Shown here: in pieces, positions 1-5,198 of the stretch | Numbering within the stretch: position 1 is the first letter of the stretch | How the letters are laid out: every line of letters begins with the position of its first letter | Assembly: GCA_016780605.1 (NCBI GenBank) | Contig: JADHLS010000481.1 | Location: 1-5,198 of the forward strand | Source of the DNA: Reyranella sp. | Lineage (GTDB): Bacteria > Pseudomonadota > Alphaproteobacteria > Reyranellales > Reyranellaceae | DNA length: 5,198 bases | Direction of reading: 5' to 3' | The notes under the pieces: generated by a model | What the model was told of the DNA's origin: nothing | Databases searched by the model: none | Seen by the model: only the letters and a program-made list of their open reading frames with translations | Program-made: the position numbers and the translations under genes

Positions 1-72
1 GAGCCGGCCGCATTGTCCAGCGAATCACGGCCCGCTGCGGTGACTTTCGTCACACTGGGTTTGGTGAGTCTG
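1..72. other. Non-coding left edge downstream of ppk2
   Basis: This stretch lies beyond the stop codon of the minus-strand ppk2 gene. I see no supportable gene in it; the open frames crossing it are antisense shadows of ppk2. The only structure is a short inverted repeat at 39-54, listed separately. There is no GC-rich hairpin followed by a T-run that would serve as a convincing intrinsic terminator for ppk2. Confidence 0.6.
39..54. promoter_or_regulatory. Short inverted repeat, CRP-like operator candidate
   Basis: GGTGA, six bases, then TCACA matches the classic CRP/FNR-superfamily half-site pattern TGTGA-N6-TCACA at nine of ten positions. The perfect arms are GTGAC (40-44) and GTCAC (49-53) around TTTC. 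It sits about 20 bp past the ppk2 stop codon, so if real it would more likely serve a gene left of the window than ppk2. It could instead be a weak 5-bp hairpin at the 3' end of the ppk2 transcript, or chance. Confidence 0.3.
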
Positions 73-873
73 TCAGTGCCGCTCCTTGACGAAGCGCCTG
101 CCCTTCAGCGCTTCGCGGTCGTCGTATCTGGCCTTGTCCGAGCGCTTGGGCAGCTTGGCCTTGGCCTGCCGGACCTTCTCGTATGGGATCTGGGCCAGGA
201 TGTGCGAAATGATATTCAGTCGCGCTCGTCGCTTGTCGTCGGAACGCACGATGTGCCAGGGAGCGTGGTCCGAATCGGTATGCTCCAGCATGAGGTCGCG
301 GGCCCGTGAGTACTGGTACCAGCGCTTGTAGGATTCGAGGTCCATCGGGCTCAGCTTCCACTGCCTCAAGGGATCGTCGATGCGCGCCAGGAAGCGTCGC
401 TCCTGCTCCTCCTGCCCGACCTCCAGCCAGATCTTGATCAGCCTTATGCCGGCTTCGACGATGTAGTGCTCGACGGCCGGGCAGTTCTGCAGGAAGCGCT
501 CGTGCTCCTCGGGCGTGCAGAAGCCCATGACGTATTCGACGCCGGCGCGGTTGTACCAGCTGCGGTCGAAGATCACGACCTCGCCCGCCGCCGGGAAACG
601 CTCGATGTAGCGCTGCATGTACAGCTGCGATTTCTCGCGGTCCGAGGGTGCGGGCAGCGCCATGACGCGAAAGACCCGCGGGCTGACGCGCTCGGTGATC
701 GCCTTGATGGTGCCGCCTTTGCCGGCGGCATCCCGGCCCTCGAAAATGACGATGATGCGTTGGCCGCGGTCCTTGACCCAGGCCTGAAGGTGGCAGAGCT
801 CGACCTGCAGCTTGCGCAGTTCCTTCTCGTATTCCTTGCGCTTCATCGGCTCGGTACCGGCGTCCTTGGGCAT
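73..873 (-). CDS. ppk2: Polyphosphate kinase 2 (class I-type, single domain)
   Basis: This 266-residue cytoplasmic P-loop enzyme is predicted to transfer phosphate between inorganic polyphosphate and nucleoside diphosphates; class I members typically make ATP or GTP from ADP or GDP. Visible motifs are a Walker A loop GRDAAGKGG (residues 46-54, with D48, K52), a Walker B/catalytic stretch VIFDRSWYNRAGVE (100-113, D103, R104), and the lid-region signature WKLSPMDLES (172-181) followed by YKRWYQYSRARD. Asn108 after DRSWY fits class I; class III enzymes usually have Glu there. The N-terminus (11-36) is a charged helix and the C-terminus is Lys/Arg-rich, both usual in PPK2. Length is normal for one-domain PPK2. 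The first ATG is chosen because AGAGGGAG lies 7 bases upstream; the internal Met10 has no comparable site. It is transcribed divergently from the Ca2+/H+ antiporter gene. The family call is secure; the preferred nucleotide and direction are inferred. Confidence 0.96.
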   Translation of the reverse strand: MPKDAGTEPMKRKEYEKELRKLQVELCHLQAWVKDRGQRIIVIFEGRDAAGKGGTIKAITERVSPRVFRVMALPAPSDREKSQLYMQRYIERFPAAGEVVIFDRSWYNRAGVEYVMGFCTPEEHERFLQNCPAVEHYIVEAGIRLIKIWLEVGQEEQERRFLARIDDPLRQWKLSPMDLESYKRWYQYSRARDLMLEHTDSDHAPWHIVRSDDKRRARLNIISHILAQIPYEKVRQAKAKLPKRSDKARYDDREALKGRRFVKERH

Positions 874-880
874 GGGTGAT

Positions 881-888
881 CTCCCTCT
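881..888 (-). promoter_or_regulatory. Ribosome binding site of ppk2
   Basis: On the minus strand the sequence reads AGAGGGAG, seven bases before the ATG at 873. This purine-rich site supports the upstream start over the internal Met10 codon. Confidence 0.7.
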
Positions 889-924
889 CTCAACCAGCCC
901 AAGAATACGCTATCGTTTTCGTCC

Positions 925-930
925 GGGGGA
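925..930 (+). promoter_or_regulatory. Ribosome binding site of cax
   Basis: GGGGGA lies 3 bases before the ATG at 934 and 6 bases before a second, in-frame ATG at 937. The spacing slightly favours the second ATG, so the protein may begin one residue later than annotated. Confidence 0.6.
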
Positions 931-933
931 AAC

Positions 934-2037
934 ATGATGAAGACACTGCGAAGCATTCTTGGCGAGGCGCCGTTGGCATGGCTGCTGATCGCCGTGCCGG
1001 TCGCCGGCTGGATTCATCAGGCGCGGCCGCAGAATCCCCTTCTCGTCTTCGTCATGGCGTGCATCGCCATCATCCCGCTGGCCGGCCTGCTCGGCCTCGG
1101 CACGGAGAAGCTCGCCACCCGGGTCGGTGATGCGGTCGGCGGCTTCCTGAACGCCACTTTGGGCAATGCGGCCGAGCTGATCATCGCCATCGTCGCCCTG
1201 CGCGCCGGACTGCTCGACGTCGTCCAGGCCTCGATCACCGGCTCGATCATCGGCAACCTGCTGCTGGTGCTGGGGGCGGCCTTCCTGGCTGGCGGACTGC
1301 GCTATCCCGTGCAGACCTTCGAGACCATCGGCACGCGGGCGCAGGTCGGCATGATGGCCCTGGCCGCCATGGCGATCCTCATCCCGTCGGTCGTGGCAAC
1401 CATCGGCGGCGGCAAGTTCGTCGCCCAATCGGTCAATTTCAGCATCATCGTCTCGGTGATCCTGCTCGTGGTGTATCTGCTGAGCCTGGTGTTCTCGCTG
1501 GGCACGCACGTGCATCTGTTCCGCGGGCAGCCGGCGCCGGCCGAGGCCGAGGAACACGACGAACCGTGGTCGATGTCGCTCGCCGTCGGCGTCATGGTCG
1601 TCGTGACGTTGCTGATCATCTGGATGAGCGAGATCCTGGTTGCCACCGTCGAGCACGCCGGCCAGGCGCTTGGCCTCACCAACCTCTTCATCGGCGTCGT
1701 CATCGTCGCCGTGGTGGGCAATGCCGCGGAGCACAGCACGGCGGTGCTGATGGCGATGCGCAACCGCATGGAGATCGCGATCGGCGTCGCGGTCGGCAGC
1801 ACCACGCAGATCGCCTTGTTCGTGGCGCCGCTGCTGGTTCTGCTTAGCCTGCTGATCGCGCCCGCCCCGCTCAGCTTCGCGTTTCCGCCGGTCGAGGTCT
1901 TCCTGGTCGTGGCGGCGACCTTCGTCGCCTCGATCCTGCTGGTCGACGGACGGTCGACCTGGTTCGTCGGCGTCCAGTTGCTCGCGGTCTACCTGGTGAT
2001 GGCCATCACCGTGTTCGGGGTGCCGGCCAAGCCCTAG
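934..2037 (+). CDS. cax: Calcium/proton antiporter, CaCA superfamily (CAX type)
   Basis: This inner-membrane transporter of 367 residues is predicted to expel cytoplasmic Ca2+ in exchange for H+. It shows the two inverted alpha-repeat motifs of CAX proteins: GNAAE at 77-81 with Glu81, and GNAAEH at 262-267 with Glu266. Each is followed by a conserved partner segment, [13 protein letters not shown] (102-114) and [13 protein letters not shown] (287-299). About eleven hydrophobic segments span roughly 14-29, 36-55, 77-96, 102-120, 137-157, 169-190, 215-235, 250-272, 281-309, 318-337 and 344-363. A short acidic loop (residues 203-210) between the halves matches the acidic linker typical of the family. 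Length is normal for bacterial CAX. The start is one of two adjacent ATG codons. It diverges from ppk2 and ends 6 bp from the convergent lipoprotein gene. Family assignment is secure; Ca2+ rather than another cation is the family expectation, not proven. Confidence 0.95.
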   Translation: MMKTLRSILGEAPLAWLLIAVPVAGWIHQARPQNPLLVFVMACIAIIPLAGLLGLGTEKLATRVGDAVGGFLNATLGNAAELIIAIVALRAGLLDVVQASITGSIIGNLLLVLGAAFLAGGLRYPVQTFETIGTRAQVGMMALAAMAILIPSVVATIGGGKFVAQSVNFSIIVSVILLVVYLLSLVFSLGTHVHLFRGQPAPAEAEEHDEPWSMSLAVGVMVVVTLLIIWMSEILVATVEHAGQALGLTNLFIGVVIVAVVGNAAEHSTAVLMAMRNRMEIAIGVAVGSTTQIALFVAPLLVLLSLLIAPAPLSFAFPPVEVFLVVAATFVASILLVDGRSTWFVGVQLLAVYLVMAITVFGVPAKP

Positions 2038-2043
2038 ACTGGA
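2038..2043. other. Six-base convergent junction
   Basis: The TAG stop of the antiporter gene (2035-2037) and the TGA stop of the minus-strand lipoprotein gene (2044-2046) are separated by six bases. There is no room for a conventional terminator, and no strong hairpin with a T-run is visible on either side, so the transcripts probably overlap at their 3' ends or use Rho. Confidence 0.6.
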
Positions 2044-2388
2044 TCAACCAACCGTGCAGACGAACCGGATCTGCAGGTTCACGCTGTCGACCAAAGTATC
2101 GTCCAGGGTCTTGTACGGCTGGCCTCCGCACGTCCGGTCCATGAACTGACGCGCGACGTTCCAGTTGCGCTGGTACTCGCGCTCGGAATCCGGATTGACC
2201 ACCAGGGTCGCCCGCACCACAAGCATGCGGTACTCGTCCGGCACACCGGTCGGGACAATGCGCACCTCGAACCTCCGGCCCTCTATTGTCACCATCTCGA
2301 CCCGGGAGCGATCGACGGTGGCCTTTTCCTGGCAGGCGGTCAGGCACAATGCGGCGGCCAAGCTGGTGAAGGCCACCATTGTCTTCAT
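2044..2388 (-). CDS. Small predicted lipoprotein, unknown function
   Basis: This 114-residue protein starts with a typical lipoprotein signal: MK at the N-terminus, a hydrophobic core (residues 4-17) and lipobox L16-T17-A18-C19, so Cys19 is predicted to be lipidated. Gln at position 20, not Asp, suggests outer-membrane sorting if the E. coli rule applies. The mature part (about 95 residues) is mixed charge, looks beta-rich (EVRIVP, RMLVVRATLVV, VNLQIRFVC) and has two further cysteines, Cys87 and Cys111, which could form a disulfide in the periplasm. I do not recognise the family. The ATG at 2388 is chosen over an in-frame GTG at 2403 because it gives a clean signal peptide. It begins one base after the TGA of the upstream CBS-BON gene (TGACATG), which indicates a shared transcript and probable translational coupling. 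It has no strong ribosome binding site of its own. Confidence 0.8.
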   Translation of the reverse strand: MKTMVAFTSLAAALCLTACQEKATVDRSRVEMVTIEGRRFEVRIVPTGVPDEYRMLVVRATLVVNPDSEREYQRNWNVARQFMDRTCGGQPYKTLDDTLVDSVNLQIRFVCTVG

Positions 2389-2392
2389 GTCA
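2386..2392 (-). promoter_or_regulatory. Stop-start coupling junction (TGACATG)
   Basis: The CBS-BON gene stop (TGA, 2392-2390) is followed by one base and then the lipoprotein start (ATG, 2388-2386). With no clear Shine-Dalgarno for the second gene, re-initiation by ribosomes finishing the first is the simplest explanation. Confidence 0.65.
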
Positions 2393-3076
2393 GCGCCGCA
2401 CACCTGTCAAGCCGCGCAAGGCGCGAACCTGCATGTGGCTGGCCACGTCCGTCACCCCGTCGATCTTCGCTGCCGCTGCCTGATAGCGGCGATGGTCTTC
2501 TTCGCCCTGCACCTGCCCCCAAAGGTGGACGATGCCGTGTCGGGCTACGACGTCGAACCCGCCGCTGAGCGGCAGGCCGAGGCGACGGATGGCCGCGATG
2601 ACGTCGGTTCGCAGCTGGTCGTCATCGACTTTCTTGGCCGCCGCCGGTGGTGCGGCGTCCGACCGCGACAGCAGGGCCTTCACGAGGTCGACGCGGCTCA
2701 CCAGCCCGACGACGGTGCGATTGCGCACGACCGGCACGCAGCGCAGGCGATGCTTCACCATCAGGTCGGCGATGGCCTTGAGACCGGTATCCTCGTCGAC
2801 CGAGATCGCGGGGCTCGTCATCAGGCTCTTCACCGGAAGGCCCAGGGTGCGTGCATTGGCACTGGATGGGGCTGTCTGCAGATCGAACACGCCCTCGCCC
2901 TCGAGGACGCGCAGGATGACATCGAACTCGCTCAGCATGCCGATCAGCACGCCGTCGGACTCGACGACCGGCAAGGCGGTCGCCCCGGCATTGATCAGGA
3001 CCTTCACGGCATCCAGCAGTGTGGCCTGCCCCTCGACGGTCGCCACATCGGTCGACATCACGTCTCGTGCCTGCAT
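2390..3076 (-). CDS. CBS-CBS-BON domain protein
   Basis: This 228-residue soluble protein has a pair of CBS domains followed by a BON domain. CBS1 covers about residues 2-60 (ARDVMSTDVATV, ALPVVESDGVLIGMLSEFDV). CBS2 covers about 80-138 (VKSLMTSPAISVDEDT, RCVPVVRNRTVVGLVSRVDL). An Ala/Pro/Lys linker (141-149) leads to BON at about 151-220, with the characteristic core GIVHLWGQV (181-189) and a final GVTDVASHM stretch. CBS pairs usually bind adenine nucleotides or related ligands; BON domains are associated with membrane or phospholipid interaction and osmotic-shock proteins. No signal peptide or membrane helix is seen, so it is probably cytoplasmic. The frame stays open upstream for another 109 codons, but that part lacks domain character and overlaps the opposite-strand channel gene. 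The ATG at 3076 starts exactly at the first CBS motif and has AGGAG and GGGGAAG upstream. The ligand and partner are unknown. Confidence 0.92.
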   Translation of the reverse strand: MQARDVMSTDVATVEGQATLLDAVKVLINAGATALPVVESDGVLIGMLSEFDVILRVLEGEGVFDLQTAPSSANARTLGLPVKSLMTSPAISVDEDTGLKAIADLMVKHRLRCVPVVRNRTVVGLVSRVDLVKALLSRSDAAPPAAAKKVDDDQLRTDVIAAIRRLGLPLSGGFDVVARHGIVHLWGQVQGEEDHRRYQAAAAKIDGVTDVASHMQVRALRGLTGVRR

Positions 3077-3078
3077 CG

Positions 3079-3091
3079 CTTCCCCGCTCCT
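3079..3091 (-). promoter_or_regulatory. Ribosome binding site of the CBS-BON gene
   Basis: On the minus strand AGGAG lies 10 bases before the ATG at 3076, and GGGGAAG lies nearer. Either could pair with the 16S tail, and together they fix the start here instead of at the 109-codon longer upstream option. Confidence 0.6.
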
Positions 3092-3103
3092 GTCTTGTTG
3101 CCA

Positions 3104-3183
3104 GACCTTGGCGAATGGCGCGCGAGCCGGCAAGAGGTGCGGCTTTTCCAGGAACAAATTGCAGCGGCGAGTGGACCTTGGCG
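3104..3183 (+). repeat. Ten-base direct repeat pair GACCTTGGCG
   Basis: Identical ten-base copies lie at 3104-3113 and 3174-3183, with start points exactly 70 bp apart, both inside the divergent gap. An exact match of this length within 133 bp is uncommon but possible by chance in GC-rich DNA. Paired operator sites are one explanation. Confidence 0.4.
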
Positions 3184-3198
3184 CGCGTAAACTCCACC

Positions 3199-3205
3199 GG
3201 AAGAG
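3199..3205 (+). promoter_or_regulatory. Ribosome binding site of the channel gene
   Basis: GGAAGAG lies four bases before the ATG at 3210 (core GGAAG six bases before). It supports this start over an in-frame GTG at 3222, and the resulting N-terminus is a good signal peptide. Confidence 0.65.
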
Positions 3206-3209
3206 CAAA

Positions 3210-5198
3210 ATGGGGGAACATGTGGCCAGGTTATGCGCCGCCACTCTGGCGCTGGCGCTTTGGATTGGGTTGACCGCTGGCGCCTTGGCCCAGCCAACGG
3301 CGCCGCAACCGCAGCCTCTCCCGCCGGACCAGTTCAACGCGCTGGTCGAGGCCGTGAAGAAGGCGGTCGCCGACGAGCTCAAGGCGCAAGGCGCGGCGCC
3401 CAAGAGCGCGCCGGACGCGCCCGCGAGCGCGAGTCCTCCTTCTGCCGCGGACGATCAGCCCAGCGTGCTGAGTGTGTTCTGGCAACAACTGTCGTCCGCC
3501 CTCTCCGGCACCCCGCTGATGATCCGCGCCGTCGCCGACCTGCCTCGGACGCTGGACGAGAGGCCGACGGGAGGGCGCAGCGCTGCCGGCTTCGTCTCGC
3601 TCCTCAGCGCGACGCTGATTGCCGCCTTCGCCGTGGAGGCGCTCCTGCGGCGCCTCCTCAGCCGCTTCAAGGCCCGACTTGCCCTAAACGCCGGTCCTGA
3701 ATACGGCATGCGTTCCTTGGCCTATCTTGGCGCCCTCGCGCTGCTGGATGCCCTGCCGGTTCTCGGGCTGTGGCTCGCCGGCGAATTGATGCTCCGCGCG
3801 GTGTTCCCGTCAGCGACCCTGCATCAACGCTTGGCATTCACGGGGCTGGAGGCGCTGTTGATCTGGCGCGTCTACGCTCTCGTGCTCCGGCTGATCCTGC
3901 GGCCCCAATTTCCAACTGCCCGGCTTTGCCAGGTCGATGACAGGGAAGCGGGCCATCTCTATCGCCATGTGCTCAGCGTTCTGGCCGTGATCATCTTCTT
4001 TCGCTTGGTCGCGTTGGTCCTGATCACCACCGGCGCGCCCGACAGCGCCGTTTCGGCCACGCGCCTCCTCACCAGCCCTCTTGCCCTCGTAGTGCTGCTC
4101 TGGCTGGTCGTCGGCGCAAAGAAGGCGGCCCAGCAATGGCTTGGCGGATTGGGGCAAGCCGCACGCTTCGCGGGCTTCATCGGCCGCCACTGGATTGGCC
4201 TCTCGGTTTCCTTCATCGTCGCGCTGGACGCGACGCAGATCTATGGCGCCGTCACCGGCCGTCGCGATGTGCCGGCGGCCCTGTTGCTCACGATCAACCT
4301 CGTCACCGGCCTGCTGTTGTTCGAGACCCTCATGCAGGCCTTCGTGCGCCGCCTCGACTCGCAGTTGGCCGGCTTCACGCCGGCCAACACCGTGCCCACC
4401 ATCGCCGACGTGATCGCGCGCTGCGTCCGCGTCGCCGTCCTGATCGCCGTCATCGTCATGATCGGCGAGAGCTGGGTGGTGAACGTGCTGGGCCTGGTCG
4501 ATGCCAGCGCCTGGAACCGCGTGACGCGCGAGGCCCGGACCGCCGGCATCACCTTGTTCATCGCCTTCGTGCTCTGGGAGATGTTCAAGTACGCCACTGA
4601 TTCGTACCTGCGACGGCAGCTCGCGGGCCAATCGCCATCGACGGCAACGCGGCTCGGCACGCTGATCCCCCTGCTGCGGGTCACGGTGGCCATCGTGCTG
4701 ACGATCGTGGCGGTCTTGATCGCGCTCGAGAATATCGGGGTCAACGTGACGCCCCTGCTGGCCGGCGCCTCGGTCCTGGGCCTCGCCCTGTCGTTCGGCA
4801 GCCAGGCCCTGGTCAAGGACATCGTCTCCGGGATCTTCTACCTCACCGACGACGCCTTCCGCGTCGGCGAGTACATCGATTGCGAGAAAGCCAAGGGCAC
4901 GGTCGAAAGCTTCACCTTGCGCTCGGTCCGCCTGCGCAACCAGAACGGCCAGATCCACACCATTCCTTTCGGCGAGCTCGGCCACGTCACCAACTTCAGC
5001 CGCGACTGGGCGGCCGCCGACTTCAGCCTTCGCTTCGCCCGTGACACCGACCTCGACAAGTTGCGCGAGGCGACCAAGAAGGTTAGCGCCGACATCATGG
5101 ACGTGCCCGAGATGAAGGAGATGCTGCTCGAGCCGCTGAAGATGCAGGGCATCGCCGAGGTCGCCGACAACGCCCTGGTCGTGCGCTTCAAGTTCGTC
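3210..5198 (+). CDS. MscS-family mechanosensitive channel, YbiO-like (3'-partial)
   Basis: The frame is open from the ATG to the window edge: 663 codons with no stop, so the C-terminus is missing. The product is predicted to be an inner-membrane tension-gated channel that releases solutes on hypo-osmotic shock. Residues 1-27 are a signal peptide with an A-L-A cleavage site. A helix at 40-60 and an Ala/Pro linker (62-84) follow. Hydrophobic segments lie near 127-147, 168-191, 208-230, 252-274, 286-303, 324-344, 355-376, 401-420, 444-460 and 484-506. The pore helix (514-545) contains PLLAGASVLGLALSFGSQ and LVKDIVSGIF, closely like E. coli YbiO as I recall it. The MscS beta domain follows (FRVGEYI at 550-556, GTVESFTLRSVRLR, then HTIPFGEL and TNFSR at 594-598). 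IPFG replaces the common IPNG. YbiO is about 740 residues, so perhaps 80-120 residues are lost. The gene diverges from the CBS-BON gene. Confidence 0.94.
   Translation, partial: MGEHVARLCAATLALALWIGLTAGALAQPTAPQPQPLPPDQFNALVEAVKKAVADELKAQGAAPKSAPDAPASASPPSAADDQPSVLSVFWQQLSSALSGTPLMIRAVADLPRTLDERPTGGRSAAGFVSLLSATLIAAFAVEALLRRLLSRFKARLALNAGPEYGMRSLAYLGALALLDALPVLGLWLAGELMLRAVFPSATLHQRLAFTGLEALLIWRVYALVLRLILRPQFPTARLCQVDDREAGHLYRHVLSVLAVIIFFRLVALVLITTGAPDSAVSATRLLTSPLALVVLLWLVVGAKKAAQQWLGGLGQAARFAGFIGRHWIGLSVSFIVALDATQIYGAVTGRRDVPAALLLTINLVTGLLLFETLMQAFVRRLDSQLAGFTPANTVPTIADVIARCVRVAVLIAVIVMIGESWVVNVLGLVDASAWNRVTREARTAGITLFIAFVLWEMFKYATDSYLRRQLAGQSPSTATRLGTLIPLLRVTVAIVLTIVAVLIALENIGVNVTPLLAGASVLGLALSFGSQALVKDIVSGIFYLTDDAFRVGEYIDCEKAKGTVESFTLRSVRLRNQNGQIHTIPFGELGHVTNFSRDWAAADFSLRFARDTDLDKLREATKKVSADIMDVPEMKEMLLEPLKMQGIAEVADNALVVRFKFV

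Larger units (their letters stand above)
874..933. promoter_or_regulatory. Divergent control region between ppk2 and cax
   Basis: These 60 bp hold both ribosome binding sites and must carry at least part of the promoters for the two outward-facing genes. No convincing -35/-10 pair is visible on either strand; TATCGT at 911-916 is a weak -10 resemblance with no partner at the right distance. The promoters may overlap each other or lie inside the neighbouring coding ends. Confidence 0.45.
3077..3209. promoter_or_regulatory. Divergent control region, CBS-BON and mechanosensitive channel
   Basis: This 133-bp gap separates two outward-facing genes and should contain both promoters. I found no convincing sigma-70 promoter on either strand. 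It contains a ten-base direct repeat GACCTTGGCG (3104-3113 and 3174-3183) and a short odd-centred palindrome TTCCAGGAA (3146-3154) between the copies. Either could be a protein-binding site, but this is inference. Confidence 0.5.

Noticed and set aside
8..40. CCGCA/TGCGG inverted repeat as a ppk2 terminator
   Set aside because: A five-base stem with a 23-base loop and no T-run is not credible as a terminator.
910..1734. 274-codon open frame antisense to cax
   Set aside because: It is very rich in Asp, His, Gln and Arg with no domain character, and lies opposite a secure membrane transporter. This is the usual antisense shadow of GC-rich coding DNA.
2389..2403. GTG start at 2403 for the lipoprotein
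   Set aside because: It adds MCGAD before the signal peptide, has no clear ribosome site, and overlaps the upstream stop. The ATG at 2388 gives a standard lipoprotein N-terminus.
2165..3190. 341-codon plus-strand frame across the CBS-BON gene
   Set aside because: It is antisense to two supported genes, rich in His, Asp, Gln and Arg, and shows no family motif.
3077..3403. 109-codon upstream extension of the CBS-BON gene
   Set aside because: The added residues lack any domain, cross the divergent gap and overlap the start of the channel gene on the other strand. A good ribosome site and the first CBS motif both point to the ATG at 3076.
3810..4985. 391-codon open frame antisense to the channel gene
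   Set aside because: Although long, its composition (Asp, Gln, Glu, Arg and His repeats) is that of a shadow, and the plus strand encodes a clear MscS channel with a signal peptide and pore motif.

Overview
This is a high-GC stretch with five densely packed protein genes and no visible mobile element, CRISPR array, tRNA or rRNA. The codon use (strong G/C at third positions) and the gene set suggest a free-living proteobacterium, most likely an alphaproteobacterium. That placement is inferred from composition and protein style, not from a marker gene.

Layout from left to right: (1) a short non-coding edge (1-72) with a small CRP-like inverted repeat; (2) a class I-type polyphosphate kinase 2 gene on the minus strand (73-873); (3) a 60-bp divergent gap, then a CaCA-family Ca2+/H+ antiporter on the plus strand (934-2037); (4) a tail-to-tail junction of only 6 bp; (5) a minus-strand pair read from right to left, a CBS-CBS-BON protein (2390-3076) followed one base after its stop codon by a small predicted lipoprotein (2044-2388); (6) a 133-bp divergent gap; (7) a large plus-strand MscS-family mechanosensitive channel resembling E. 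coli YbiO (3210 to beyond the right edge). The channel gene is open to the end of the window, so its C-terminus is missing here.

The genes share a loose theme of ion, osmotic and energy homeostasis: polyphosphate/nucleotide interconversion, Ca2+ extrusion, a predicted adenine-nucleotide-sensing CBS protein with a BON domain, an envelope lipoprotein and a tension-gated channel. The two divergent gaps are the likely control points. The ppk2/cax pairing is suggestive because polyphosphate binds Ca2+, but no common regulator can be shown from the sequence. I see no clear evidence for a wholly new system. The least explained items are the coupled CBS-BON/lipoprotein pair and the repeats in the two non-coding gaps.
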